The notes under the pieces are model-generated. The model had not been told where the DNA came from. It did no database searches and was given only the letters and a program-made list of their open reading frames with translations. A stretch of DNA of 64,000 nucleotides from Zoogloea sp. 1C4 (GTDB lineage: Bacteria > Pseudomonadota > Gammaproteobacteria > Burkholderiales > Rhodocyclaceae): the NCBI RefSeq assembly GCF_009469605.1, contig NZ_SSXU01000007.1, forward strand, positions 1-64,000, written 5' to 3'. Both the position numbers and the translations under genes were made by a program. Positions 18,508 to 28,188 of the stretch are shown one piece after another (within the stretch, counting starts at the first letter, position 1; every line of letters begins with the position of its first letter).

Positions 18508-18732
18508 GATTCCTCCGACGATTGATTCTCCCCGGGCCGGGCGCATGGGGCGCGCCGGAGCGGGCGTAAGCCTTGGGCAGGAGAGATCGTCGTTGATCGC
18601 GCGGTGGGGCCGCCGTTGGCCCGTGCGCGGCGCCGCGTCGCGGAGGACGGGCACCCTGGCACCTGGTGTCAGGTTGCGGGCGGTGCAGCAAAAGCTTTAT
18701 TGCCGCCGGCCCACATTCGATGGGTTACGCAT

Positions 18733-18748
18733 AGCAGCTATCGTGCCA
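18733..18748 (-). promoter_or_regulatory. Sigma-54 -24/-12 promoter of the nirB-like operon
   Basis: On the minus strand TGGCACGATAGCTGCT matches TGGCACG-N4-TTGCT with one change. GG and GC are exactly 10 bases apart, as sigma-54 requires. It predicts a leader of about 215 nt before the ATG at 18507. Confidence 0.65.
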
Positions 18749-18751
18749 TCA

Positions 18752-18777
18752 ACAAAAAACCCCTCTGGGCGGGGCTT
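18752..18777 (-). terminator. Intrinsic terminator of dsbB
   Basis: On the minus strand AAGCCCC-GCCCAGA-GGGGTT continues into TTTTG. It is about 77 bases past the dsbB stop and just upstream of the sigma-54 promoter of the next operon, separating the two transcripts. Confidence 0.75.
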
Positions 18778-18812
18778 TGGGTGATCCGGCAGGGGTGGCG
18801 GGTGGCCGAAAC

Positions 18813-18829
18813 TGCACCGCGCTGGTGCG
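18813..18829. promoter_or_regulatory. NtrC-type enhancer site
   Basis: TGCACC-GCGCT-GGTGCG matches the NtrC consensus TGCACC-N5-GGTGCA at 11 of 12 defined positions. It lies 65 bp upstream of the sigma-54 promoter at 18733-18748, a normal enhancer distance. Nitrogen limitation control of nitrate assimilation by NtrC is well known; its use here is inferred. Confidence 0.6.
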
Positions 18830-18853
18830 CCTGGCCCCGCGGTGGGGCGTGGT

Positions 18854-19357
18854 TCAGAAGGCGGATTTCTTGCGCCGCAGCAGATAGGCGGTGAGGCCAC
18901 CAAGGATGGCCGCGAAGACCAGGAAGGACCAGTTGGCGATGGTGAGGTGGAGGAAGGTCCAGTCCACCACCGAGCAGTCGCCGGCGCCGCGGAAGATCAT
19001 CGGCAGCGACGAGGCGAGGGGAAAGCTTTCGAGCATGTACTCGAGCCCCGGCCCGCATTCGGACACCGCCGGCGGGTACCACTGGATCCACGACTGCCGG
19101 GCCGCCACGCCCCCACCTGCAAGGGCTGCCACGGCCAGCAGCGCGGCGTAGCCGTTCTGCCCGCCATGACGCGGGTTGTGCAGCCCCGCCACCAGGCCGA
19201 TCACGCCGCACACGGCCAGGGCGTAGCGCTGCATGATGCACATCGGGCAGGGCTCGATGCCCTGAACGTGCTGAAGGTAAAGGCCGGCGGCGAGGAGGCC
19301 GGTGCAGACGGCAAACAGCGACAGGGCAAGAAGACGGAACGGCGCGCGGGAAGGCAT
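18854..19357 (-). CDS. dsbB: Disulfide bond formation protein DsbB
   Basis: 167 residues from MPSRAPFRLLALSLFAVCTG at 19357; an upstream in-frame Met gives a poorer N-terminus. Four membrane segments. The first periplasmic loop has CPMCIMQRYAL (the C-X2-C pair) and the second has SECGPGLEYML and AGDCSVVDW with the other two cysteines. It reoxidises DsbA and passes electrons to quinone in the inner membrane. Monocistronic by its own terminator downstream. Confidence 0.93.
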   Translation of the reverse strand: MPSRAPFRLLALSLFAVCTGLLAAGLYLQHVQGIEPCPMCIMQRYALAVCGVIGLVAGLHNPRHGGQNGYAALLAVAALAGGGVAARQSWIQWYPPAVSECGPGLEYMLESFPLASSLPMIFRGAGDCSVVDWTFLHLTIANWSFLVFAAILGGLTAYLLRRKKSAF

Positions 19358-19442
19358 CGGGATGTCGGGGTGAAACGGACCGGCCGCCATTGTAGCCGGC
19401 CCGAGCCCACCAGGGGCGTGGCGCGCTCCCCGGGCTGCGGGA

Positions 19443-20222
19443 TCAGCTCTTGCGGGCGAGGAACAGGGCCACCCGGGTGCCCGTATCCACCAGCGCCACG
19501 CCCTGCAGGGTGCGCAGGGTCGGGTCGTAGATGGCGATCCCTTCGAGGGTCTGGGTGCCGAAGGTGCAGGCGCCGCCCTGGAAGGTGAGGGACATCTGCA
19601 TCAGCGTCGTGTAGTTCTTGGTGGGGGCGATGCTGCCGATGAAGGCGCAGTCGGGCGAGAACGCCACGCCGCGCATGAGGCCGTCGGCGCGGATGGTGAG
19701 CACGGTGGTGCGATCGGTGCCGGCGTAGGCGCCGGTCACGTCGGCCATGCTGATCACCTGGGCCGTGGGCGGCCGGTAGGACGAGGTGAAGCTGAAGTTG
19801 CGGCTGGCGTCCACGTCGTAGGTGGCGCTGCCGTTGTAGTTGCCGGCGCCATCAAGCGTGCCGGCGATGGTGGTCATGGCGCTGGCGTGGCCTTCCCAGC
19901 TGAAATCCACGGCGCGCAGGCTCAGGCTGGAGGCCGTGCCGCTGGCGCTGCCGATGATCACGCCGCCGGTCGTGGCGGGGTCGGAGACTGCGCTGTAAAG
20001 CTGGTATGCGCGACCGTCCTCGAACAGGATGAGGCTCTGGCTGCGACCGGTGCTGGTCGTGCCGCGCCACAGGCCGACGTTCTGGGTGACGATCGGGGTC
20101 GGCGTCAGCGGGGGCTCCGTGGTGCTGGTGGAAGTGCTGGTTGATCCGCCGCCACCACCGCCACCGCCGCAGGCGGCGAGGGCGAGGCTGAGGGTTGCGG
20201 TCAGTATTTTCGAAGACTTCAT
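19443..20222 (-). CDS. Putative lipoprotein of unknown function, Gly/Ser/Thr linker
   Basis: 259 residues from the ATG at 20222 (a GTG codon directly upstream is also in frame). Signal MKSSKILTATLSLALAACGG has a lipobox with Cys at about residue 18, then a run of glycines and a Ser/Thr/Pro-rich linker (about 26-45). The mature part is rich in beta-strand patterns with Gly/Ser/Thr turns. No enzyme motif is seen. It is likely anchored in the outer membrane facing the periplasm or surface. I do not recognise a named family. Confidence 0.75.
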   Translation of the reverse strand: MKSSKILTATLSLALAACGGGGGGGGSTSTSTSTTEPPLTPTPIVTQNVGLWRGTTSTGRSQSLILFEDGRAYQLYSAVSDPATTGGVIIGSASGTASSLSLRAVDFSWEGHASAMTTIAGTLDGAGNYNGSATYDVDASRNFSFTSSYRPPTAQVISMADVTGAYAGTDRTTVLTIRADGLMRGVAFSPDCAFIGSIAPTKNYTTLMQMSLTFQGGACTFGTQTLEGIAIYDPTLRTLQGVALVDTGTRVALFLARKS

Positions 20223-20390
20223 CACGGCACTTCCAGTCTGGTGGGCATCCGACGATGGGTGCCCGTTTTGGGATTTTGTGTCTTCCTACAAAATGCCTGG
20301 CCCGGAGCGCATGTGCCGTGAGCGATTGGGCGTCGGAGGGGGATTTGTCATTGTTTGACACGACGCAGCCGGATTCTTGGGACTGAAAAC

Positions 20391-20416
20391 GGCAAAAGGG
20401 GCGCGAAGCCCCTTTT
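20391..20416 (-). terminator. Intrinsic terminator of argB
   Basis: AAAAGGGGC-TTCG-C-GCCCCTTTT on the minus strand, 33 bases past the argB stop. The stem is symmetric, so it may also stop transcription from the other side. Confidence 0.75.
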
Positions 20417-20449
20417 GATTCCTGCCGTGCGGGCCCCGGAGGGCCGCCC

Positions 20450-21879
<1,430 letters not shown>

Positions 21880-21936
21880 TCGTCAGTCTCCTTTTTCCGG
21901 TTGCGGTCCTGAGGGCGCCTGCCCTCTCTGAAACGT

Positions 21937-21965
21937 ATATAAGGTCGCCTCGGAGGCACTTCAAG
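21937..21965 (-). promoter_or_regulatory. Sigma-32 (heat shock) promoter of hsp20
   Basis: On the minus strand CTTGAAG (21959-21965) and CCTTATAT (21937-21944) are 14 bases apart. This matches CTTGAAA-N13-15-CCCCATNT with few changes and lies 58-86 bases upstream of the hsp20 ATG. Confidence 0.6.
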
Positions 21966-22014
21966 CCCTGTCCGGGGATAAACTCCGGGGCCCGAAAAAG
22001 GAGAAGGAATCGCC

Positions 22015-22227
22015 ATGGAATCGCGCCAGAACCCCGCCCCGACCAACATCTGCCCCGCCTGTGGCGCGGCATTCACCTGCGGGATGAATGCCGGCGAGAC
22101 GAGCTGCTGGTGTGCAGCCTTTCCGCCGATCCTGGCGGTGCCGGAGGACGAACAGACCGGCAGCTGCTACTGCCCGGACTGCCTGAAGAGGCGGATCGAC
22201 GTTGCCAAGTCTAGCCCGGCGCGCTGA
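22015..22227 (+). CDS. Cysteine-rich CWC family protein
   Basis: 70 residues starting MESRQNPAPTNICPACGAAF, preceded by AAAAGGAGAAGG. Cysteines occur as CPACG, TCGMNAG, SCWCAAFPP and CYCPDCLKRR, so about eight Cys that could bind zinc, with the CWC motif that names the family. Function unknown. Its last 17 bases overlap the end of the convergent nudB gene. Confidence 0.8.
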   Translation: MESRQNPAPTNICPACGAAFTCGMNAGETSCWCAAFPPILAVPEDEQTGSCYCPDCLKRRIDVAKSSPAR

Positions 22228-22666
22228 GGGCGCGGGCGACGAGCCGGATGGCGTCGCGGTTGGTCCACGAGAAGACCTTACCGGCGGCCTCGTCCCAGGG
22301 CAGCCAGCCGGCCGCGGTGTGCTCGTCCGGCGCGATGCGGACGGGCACGATGGCCGGCACGCACAGGCTGAAGACGTGCTCGGTATTGTGACTGACGCCA
22401 GGGGCGTAGCGCGCACGCCAGCGCTGGAGGATCGGAAAACGGTTGGCAAGCCGCCAGTCGACGAGCGCCTCGGGCGCGGCGTGGATACCGGTTTCCTCGG
22501 CCACTTCGCGCAGCGCGGTGTTGGCCAGGGCTTCGTCACCCTCGCGGCTGCCGGTGACCGACTGCCACAGGCCCGGGTTGCCGGCGCGTTCGAGCAGCAG
22601 CACGTCGAGCTGCGGCGTGTGGATCACCACCAGCACCGAGACGGGCTGCTTGAAGGCCGGGCTCAC
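22211..22666 (-). CDS. nudB: Dihydroneopterin triphosphate diphosphatase (Nudix), NudB
   Basis: 151 residues with a GTG start at 22666 that overlaps the barstar stop (GTGA). The Nudix box GSREGDEALANTALREVAEE is at about residues 39-58. The N-terminus QPVSVLVVIHTPQLDVLLLE and the C-terminal TNRDAIRLVARAL fit the NudB subgroup, which hydrolyses dihydroneopterin triphosphate in folate synthesis. In many betaproteobacteria nudB is near aspS and the fmdB/DUF502 genes, as here within 5 kb. Other Nudix substrates cannot be excluded. Confidence 0.85.
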   Translation of the reverse strand: MSPAFKQPVSVLVVIHTPQLDVLLLERAGNPGLWQSVTGSREGDEALANTALREVAEETGIHAAPEALVDWRLANRFPILQRWRARYAPGVSHNTEHVFSLCVPAIVPVRIAPDEHTAAGWLPWDEAAGKVFSWTNRDAIRLVARALSAPG

Positions 22667-23106
22667 TCCAGATCCTGCAGCCAGTCCATGTTGCCGGTGG
22701 CGGTGCCGACGAGGGTCCAGAAAGGGATGCTGTCTTCGCGCCAGGTGTCGGCGGCGTCCTGGAAGATCGACAGGGCCGTGGCGAAATCGGTGGGGCAGGC
22801 GGCGGCGAAGGTGTCAGCGTGGTCGAGGACGATCACGTAGCCATCGGCGGCCATCCACGACAGGTCGGTCAGGCAGTCGGCGAGGGCGTCCCAGTTGTGG
22901 CCGTACCAGTCGGGAAACGCCAGCGCCTCGCCAACCGCGGTGAGGAAGGCTTCCTTGGTGGTCACCCGCGAGAGGTCGATGCGGTGGATGGGGTATTCGA
23001 GGCTTTCGGCGGCTTCCTCGATGGCCAGGTCGGCGGCGTAGGGCATGCGGAAGATCCCGGCCCTTTCGGCCCGGGAGAGCAGTGAATGGAAATGCGGTGC
23101 GCTCAT
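22663..23106 (-). CDS. Barstar-family ribonuclease inhibitor
   Basis: 147 residues. Residues about 35-130 match barstar: YPIHRIDLSRVTTKEAFLTA, then FPDWYGHNWDALADCLTDLS with the helix that plugs the RNase active site. It lies 4 bp downstream of a secreted barnase-like RNase gene, so it most likely protects the cytoplasm from that enzyme. No signal peptide, as expected for an inhibitor kept inside the cell. Confidence 0.9.
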   Translation of the reverse strand: MSAPHFHSLLSRAERAGIFRMPYAADLAIEEAAESLEYPIHRIDLSRVTTKEAFLTAVGEALAFPDWYGHNWDALADCLTDLSWMAADGYVIVLDHADTFAAACPTDFATALSIFQDAADTWREDSIPFWTLVGTATGNMDWLQDLE

Positions 23107-23110
23107 GGCC

Positions 23111-23488
23111 TCACTCCCGGATTCGACGGAAGCTGCGGTAGTGGTCGTCGGAATAGTAGAACACCGTGGGCGGATTGCCGCCGCTGATGATGCGCCGGGC
23201 GCCGCGATCGCGGGAGCCGGGGGTGGTTACGGTGAACTCCCGGTAGTAGCCGCGGGCTGCGTCGGGCAGACGGCCTTCGCGGTTCTGGAAGGTGATGCCG
23301 TCGCGGCGGTAGGGGTAGGGGCCGCCCTGGTGGATCAGGGCCAGGGTTTCACGGGCCTCCCGGGGGAGCTCGGCCACCGGAATGTTGTTGATCCCGTTGC
23401 CCCGCCAGTCGAGGAAGTCGCGGGCGTGAGCGCTGCCGGCAACCAGCAGCGCGAAAATGAAGGCAAGGCGGAACAGGCGGGCAAGCAT
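23111..23488 (-). CDS. Secreted barnase-like guanyl-specific ribonuclease
   Basis: 125 residues. A signal peptide (MLARLFRLAFIFALLVAGSA, cleaved near AHA) precedes about 103 mature residues, the size of barnase. Catalytic elements are in place: the base Glu in YYREFTV, Arg residues in RDRGARRIISG, and the acid His in SDDHYRSFRRI near the C-terminus. It cleaves single-stranded RNA. It is followed directly by a barstar gene, making a toxin-antidote pair. Export suggests a role against competitors or in scavenging RNA. Confidence 0.9.
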   Translation of the reverse strand: MLARLFRLAFIFALLVAGSAHARDFLDWRGNGINNIPVAELPREARETLALIHQGGPYPYRRDGITFQNREGRLPDAARGYYREFTVTTPGSRDRGARRIISGGNPPTVFYYSDDHYRSFRRIRE

Positions 23489-23541
23489 GGCGATGGTGGC
23501 GGCGTGAAAACGACTATGCCGCCAGTTTAGCAGCCCGGGCG

Positions 23542-25158
23542 TCAGCTATGGATGCCGTACTTCTTGAGCAGGTTGTAGTAGTAGGCGGTGAGCGCAGGTA
23601 AGCGGCTGTTGCCCGGATCCTGCGCTCGGGCCCGTTCCATCATGTTGCGGGCCTGCTCGGCGAAGCGTTCGTTCCAGCCGCAGTGCTCGATATGCTTGAG
23701 CAGCGCCAGGGTGGCGTTGAACAGTACGTGGGTGTTGCCAGGCATGCGCCGGACGGCGCTCAGCATCAGTTGTACGGCGCCGTCGAAATCGCCGCTTTGA
23801 GCCTTGCGGGCGCCATCGGCGACGAGATCCTTGACCTCACCGTCGATCTGGCCGGCGAGCTGCTCGCCGAGAGCTTCTTTGCCCACGTCCTTCAGCATTG
23901 CCTTGGCTTTTTCCACGGCGCGCTCGTCCGGGGCGTTGCGCATGATGTCGAGGACGACCTCGGCGCCGTGGTCGTCCAGCTGGCTGGCGAAGCAGGCCCG
24001 GGCAAGCTCACCCTTGAGTTTCGGCGAGAGCAAGTGGGCCGCTCCTTGCTCTGCGAGGAGGGACTTGAGCGCCTCGCCGGCTTTCTGGGTGTCGCCCTTC
24101 TTGACGTGGACCAGAGCGCTGGAGAGGGTGGAGCAGTGACGTGTCTTGTCAATCCCGGCCATCGAACGCTCGAGATCGCGGATCGTTGCTTCGGCTTGCG
24201 CGGTGTCGCCCTTGCCGAGCTGGGCCTGGAGCAGGCGGACGTGGTCTTCCGGGTCGCGGAAATCGGAATACTTGCCCTTGCGTACCACCTCGCTGAGGAT
24301 TTTTTCGGCGCCTTCGTGATCGCCGGTTTCGATGGATAGTTCGCCCAGTCGGCGCAGACGGCCGATCCGGTGGGGTGATCGCGCGGTGGCGGTGGCCAGG
24401 ATGCTACGGGCGGATTCGAGATGGCCGGCAGCCTCGCGGGTGCGGGCGAGCCAGTCGTAGGCGTCCACGAAGAGGTCGTTCTCGCTGACCAGGGCCTGCA
24501 GCATGTCGGTGGCTTCGTCGTAGCGCTTCTGCATGTACAGCGTCTTGGCGAGGCCGAGTCGTGCCCAAGGCACGCTGCGGGTTTCGAGGATTCGTTCGTA
24601 GAGTTGCTGGGCCGTGTCGGCCTGGCCGCTGGCCACATGGAGCTCGGCTCGCAGGCGCAGAAAATCCAGCGCCCACTGGGAAAACCGGGTTTCGGCATCC
24701 GCGCAGTAGGTGATGGCGTCGGGCACGTTGCCTACCTCAATGAGTTTGTAGGCGGGAATGAAGGCGTCGCGCTTCTCAAGGGCCCGCAGGATTCGCTCGT
24801 GCAGCGTGTCGGCGGCCAGCGGTTTGAGGATGTAATCGTTGGGGGCCAGTTCGGCAGCGCTGACCACGCGTTCGTACTGGCGCTCTCCGGTGACCATGAT
24901 GAACAGGGTTGCCAGGGGAATGATGGCGTTGTGGCGCAGGTCTTCGAGCAGGTGCTGGCCGTCCTGGCCGTCACCGATGTGGTATTCGCACAGGATCAGA
25001 TCGAAACGACCATCGCGCAGCTTGCGCACGGCGACGCCAGCCGAGACAGCAAACTGGACCTTGGTGATGCCACTCATGTTGAGCATGTTGCGAAGCTGCG
25101 TCCGCATGTTCGGATTGGCTTCGACGATGAGGGCGGAGATGGTGTCGAGATCGATCAC
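23542..25158 (-). CDS. Response-regulator-like receiver domain fused to TPR repeats
   Basis: 538 residues from the GTG at 25158 (VIDLDTISALIVEANPNMRT); a TTG at 25200 would add 14 residues, and neither has a clear ribosome site. Residues about 8-130 are a receiver fold: ALIVEANPNMR, DLILCEYHIGDGQDG, TLFIMVTGE and DYILKPL with the conserved Lys. The expected phosphoacceptor Asp is Glu (CEYH). The rest (about 140-535) is alpha-helical TPR sequence, e.g. WARLGLAKTLYMQKRYDEAT. This family scaffolds protein-protein contacts. The Glu suggests a phosphorylation-independent or permanently active-like receiver. Confidence 0.8.
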   Translation of the reverse strand: MIDLDTISALIVEANPNMRTQLRNMLNMSGITKVQFAVSAGVAVRKLRDGRFDLILCEYHIGDGQDGQHLLEDLRHNAIIPLATLFIMVTGERQYERVVSAAELAPNDYILKPLAADTLHERILRALEKRDAFIPAYKLIEVGNVPDAITYCADAETRFSQWALDFLRLRAELHVASGQADTAQQLYERILETRSVPWARLGLAKTLYMQKRYDEATDMLQALVSENDLFVDAYDWLARTREAAGHLESARSILATATARSPHRIGRLRRLGELSIETGDHEGAEKILSEVVRKGKYSDFRDPEDHVRLLQAQLGKGDTAQAEATIRDLERSMAGIDKTRHCSTLSSALVHVKKGDTQKAGEALKSLLAEQGAAHLLSPKLKGELARACFASQLDDHGAEVVLDIMRNAPDERAVEKAKAMLKDVGKEALGEQLAGQIDGEVKDLVADGARKAQSGDFDGAVQLMLSAVRRMPGNTHVLFNATLALLKHIEHCGWNERFAEQARNMMERARAQDPGNSRLPALTAYYYNLLKKYGIHS

Positions 25159-25236
25159 GGGGGCTCGTAGGGCGGATGAGGTGCGCGGACATCCATGCAA
25201 ACGGCTGGAGAGGGCGATTCTTGATAGGCAAGCTCA

Positions 25237-25269
25237 ACAAAAAGGGGCAAACGGCGAACCGTTTGCCCC
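25237..25269 (-). terminator. Intrinsic terminator of the aspS operon
   Basis: On the minus strand GGGGCAAACGG-TTCG-CCGTTTGCCCC is followed by TTTTTGTTG. It lies 29 bases past the aspS stop. Confidence 0.85.
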
Positions 25270-25297
25270 GCTTTGGTGCAGCCTGACGGCGCGTCGA

Positions 25298-27088
25298 TCA
25301 GGCGGCCGGCGCTTCCGGGGTCTTGGCGCGCAGGCGGATGTGCAGTTCGCGCAGCTGCTTTTCGTCCACCGGCGACGGGGCGTCGGTGAGCAGGCACTGG
25401 GCGCGCTGGGTCTTGGGGAAGGCGATCACGTCGCGGATGGATTCGGCGCCGGTCATCATGGTGACGATGCGGTCGAGACCGAAGGCGAGGCCACCGTGCG
25501 GGGGTGCGCCGTACTTGAGCGCGTCGAGCAGGAAGCCGAACTTGGCCTGCTGTTCTTCCGGCCCGATGTTGAGGGCGGTGAAGACCTTCTCCTGCACGTC
25601 GGCGCGGTGGATACGCACGGAGCCGCCGCCGATTTCCCAGCCGTTGAGGGCCAGATCGTAGGCCTTGGCGAGGCACTTGCCCGGATCGGTGGTGAGCAGG
25701 TCGAGGTGCTCGTCCTTCGGGCTGGTGAAGGGGTGGTGGCAGGCGGTCCAGCGCTTGTCTTCGTCGTCGTATTCGAACATCGGGAAATCGACGACCCACA
25801 GGGGTTCCCAGGCCTTGCCGTTGACGAAGCCCTTCTCGTGGCCGAGCTTGATGCGCAGGGCGCCGAGGGCGTCGTTCACCACCTTGGTCTTGTCGGCGCC
25901 GAAGAAAATCAGGTCGCCGGACTGGGCGCCGGTGCGCTCGAGGATGGTGCGCAGGGCGGTTTCGTGGAGGTTCTTGACGATCGGCGACTGGAGGCCGGTT
26001 TCATTCACCTGGGTGACGTCATTCACCTTGATGTAGGCGAGGCCGCGGGCGCCGTAGATGCTGACGAACTTGGTGTATTCGTCGATCTCGCCACGGGTGA
26101 GGCTGGCGCCGCCCGGCACGCGCATGGCGGCAACACGGCCGCCCGAGGTGGCGGGGCCGCTGAAGACCTTGAAGGCCACGTCGGCCACGGCGTCGGTGAC
26201 GTCGGTGAGCTCAAGGGTGACGCGCATGTCGGGCTTGTCGGAGCCGAAGCGGGCCATGGCTTCCGCGTAGGTCATGCGCGGGAAGGGGTTGGGCAGCTCG
26301 ACGGCCAGCACTTCCTTGAAGACGGTGCGGATCATCTCTTCCATCATCGCCGTGATCTCGGCTTCGGTGAGGAAGGAGGTCTCGATATCGACCTGGGTGA
26401 ACTCCGGCTGGCGGTCGGCGCGCAGGTCTTCGTCGCGGAAGCACTTGACGATCTGGTAGTAGCGGTCGTAGCCGGCCACCATCAGCATCTGCTTGAAGAG
26501 CTGCGGCGACTGGGGCAGGGCGAAGAACTGGCCATCATGGACGCGGGACGGCACGAGGTAGTCGCGGGCGCCTTCCGGGGTGCTCTTGGTGAGCATCGGG
26601 GTTTCGATGTCGATGAAGCCCTGGGCGTCGAGGAAGCGACGGAAGGCCATGGCCGTGCGGTAGCGCAGGATCATGTTCTTCTGCATCTGCGGACGGCGCA
26701 GGTCGATGACGCGGTGGGTGAGGCGGGTGGTCTCGGAGAGGTTTTCCTCGTCGAGCTGGAACGGGGGCGTGGAGGAGGTGTTGAGCACCTCGATCTCGTG
26801 GCACAGCACCTCGATCTCGCCGGAGACGAGGTTGGTGTTCTCGGTGCCACCCGGGCGGCGACGCACCTTGCCGGTGATCTTCAGGACGAACTCGTTGCGG
26901 ACCGATTCGGCCACCTGGAACATGTCGGCACGGTCCGGATCGCACACCACCTGGACGAGACCTTCCCGGTCGCGCAGGTCGATGAAGATCACGCCGCCGT
27001 GGTCGCGCCGGCGGTGAACCCAGCCGCAGAGGGTGACGATCTGGTCGAGGTAGGCGGTCGATACGAGGCCGCAGTATTGAGTTCGCAT
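25298..27088 (-). CDS. aspS: Aspartyl-tRNA synthetase
   Basis: 596 residues, a normal bacterial length. OB-fold anticodon domain at the N-terminus ([20 protein letters not shown]), class II motif 2 [19 protein letters not shown], the bacterial GAD insertion in the middle, and motif 3 [16 protein letters not shown] near the C-terminus. It charges tRNA-Asp (and possibly tRNA-Asn) in the cytoplasm. It is last in an fmdB/DUF502/aspS operon with short spacers, followed by a strong terminator. Confidence 0.97.
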   Translation of the reverse strand: MRTQYCGLVSTAYLDQIVTLCGWVHRRRDHGGVIFIDLRDREGLVQVVCDPDRADMFQVAESVRNEFVLKITGKVRRRPGGTENTNLVSGEIEVLCHEIEVLNTSSTPPFQLDEENLSETTRLTHRVIDLRRPQMQKNMILRYRTAMAFRRFLDAQGFIDIETPMLTKSTPEGARDYLVPSRVHDGQFFALPQSPQLFKQMLMVAGYDRYYQIVKCFRDEDLRADRQPEFTQVDIETSFLTEAEITAMMEEMIRTVFKEVLAVELPNPFPRMTYAEAMARFGSDKPDMRVTLELTDVTDAVADVAFKVFSGPATSGGRVAAMRVPGGASLTRGEIDEYTKFVSIYGARGLAYIKVNDVTQVNETGLQSPIVKNLHETALRTILERTGAQSGDLIFFGADKTKVVNDALGALRIKLGHEKGFVNGKAWEPLWVVDFPMFEYDDEDKRWTACHHPFTSPKDEHLDLLTTDPGKCLAKAYDLALNGWEIGGGSVRIHRADVQEKVFTALNIGPEEQQAKFGFLLDALKYGAPPHGGLAFGLDRIVTMMTGAESIRDVIAFPKTQRAQCLLTDAPSPVDEKQLRELHIRLRAKTPEAPAA

Positions 27089-27140
27089 GATGGGGTCTTT
27101 ATTTCCTGGGAAAACGGAACGCGCCTGCCGGGCAGACGCG

Positions 27141-27779
27141 TTATTGATTCAGAAGGGCGGCGGCCGGCTTGAGTGCAGGTGGCCGGTTAGATGGCGGCGG
27201 TGAGACCACGCCCATCGAGATGATGTACTTGAGGGCTTCATCGACGCTCATGTCGAGTTCGATGGCATCCTTGCGGGGCAGCATCAGGAAGAAGCCCGAT
27301 GTGGGGTTGGGCGTGGTGGGCACGTACACGCTGACGAAGTCGTTGCCCAGATGGTGCGCCGCATCGCCGCCGGGGGAGCCAGTCTGGAAGCCGATGGTCC
27401 ACATGCCTTCGCGGGGATACTGGATGAGCAGCGCCTTGCGGAAAGCCTGGCCATTGCTCGACAGCAGGGTGTCGGACACCTGCTTGACGCTGTAGTAGAT
27501 CGACTTGACCACCGGGATGCGCGACAGCAGGCTTTCCCAGAAGCGCACCATCCGCTGGCCGACGAAGTTGGCCGCGGCAAGGCCGGTGGCGACGATCACG
27601 ACCAGCGAGACGACCACCCCGATCCCCGGCACGTGGAAGCCCAGGAGGGCGTCCGGCCGGAAGGTGGGCGGAACCAGCAGCAGGATCTGGTCGAGGGTCG
27701 TGATGATCCACGCCAGCACCACGAAGGTGATGACGAGCGGAATCCAGATCAGCAGGCCGGTTACGAAGTATTTTTTCAT
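27141..27779 (-). CDS. DUF502 family inner-membrane protein
   Basis: 212 residues with two N-terminal membrane helices ([20 protein letters not shown] and [18 protein letters not shown]), then a soluble part with [20 protein letters not shown] and a [20 protein letters not shown] segment. Conserved next to aspS in betaproteobacteria; biochemical role unknown. It lies 25 bp downstream of the FmdB-like gene and 52 bp upstream of aspS. Confidence 0.88.
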   Translation of the reverse strand: MKKYFVTGLLIWIPLVITFVVLAWIITTLDQILLLVPPTFRPDALLGFHVPGIGVVVSLVVIVATGLAAANFVGQRMVRFWESLLSRIPVVKSIYYSVKQVSDTLLSSNGQAFRKALLIQYPREGMWTIGFQTGSPGGDAAHHLGNDFVSVYVPTTPNPTSGFFLMLPRKDAIELDMSVDEALKYIISMGVVSPPPSNRPPALKPAAALLNQ

Positions 27780-27804
27780 TCAGCGGTGGTCGGGCGCGTG
27801 GGGA

Positions 27805-28071
27805 TCAGTGGCACGCGCAACTGCCGCCGCAGGGAGTGGGTGCGGGAGATTCGGATTTGGCTGCTTCCGTCTTGGGGCTGGCGCCGGAGCCGCCCTTGAA
27901 GTCGGTGGCATACCAGCCGTTGCCCTTGAGCTGGAAGCCGGCCGCAGAGATCTGCTTGGCGTAGGCTTCTGCGCCACAGGCGGGGCAGACGGTGAGCGGG
28001 GCATCGCTCATTTTCTGAAGGTGATCTTTTTGATGGCCGCAGGCGCTGCAGCGATACTCGTAGATGGGCAT
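27805..28071 (-). CDS. FmdB-type zinc ribbon protein
   Basis: 88 residues: MPIYEYRCSACGHQKDHLQK, then TVCPACGAEAY, giving two CxxC knuckles that bind zinc. A Gly/Ser/Lys-rich tail ends GGSCACH. Members are putative regulatory or metal-binding small proteins of unknown mechanism. First gene of the operon leading to aspS. Confidence 0.88.
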   Translation of the reverse strand: MPIYEYRCSACGHQKDHLQKMSDAPLTVCPACGAEAYAKQISAAGFQLKGNGWYATDFKGGSGASPKTEAAKSESPAPTPCGGSCACH

Positions 28072-28188
28072 GACGAGCTCCGGAAAGTCGATTGGGACGA
28101 AGTTTAGCGCATCGCAACATCGGGCGAAACAAGCCCGCTACGGCGCAAATGGGGGCGAACCAGCCTGTTTCAAGCGCTGGCGCGGAGC

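Noticed and set aside
16861-18525. 554-residue open frame on the plus strand opposite the NirB-like gene
   Set aside because: Antisense shadow; repetitive Gly/Ala/His/Val composition and no known motif, while the opposite strand encodes a recognised protein.
18508-18732. ANTAR-type antitermination leader in the nirB-like 5' region
   Set aside because: The leader is GC-rich with possible hairpins, but I could not identify the paired hexaloop hairpins or a terminator with a T-run.
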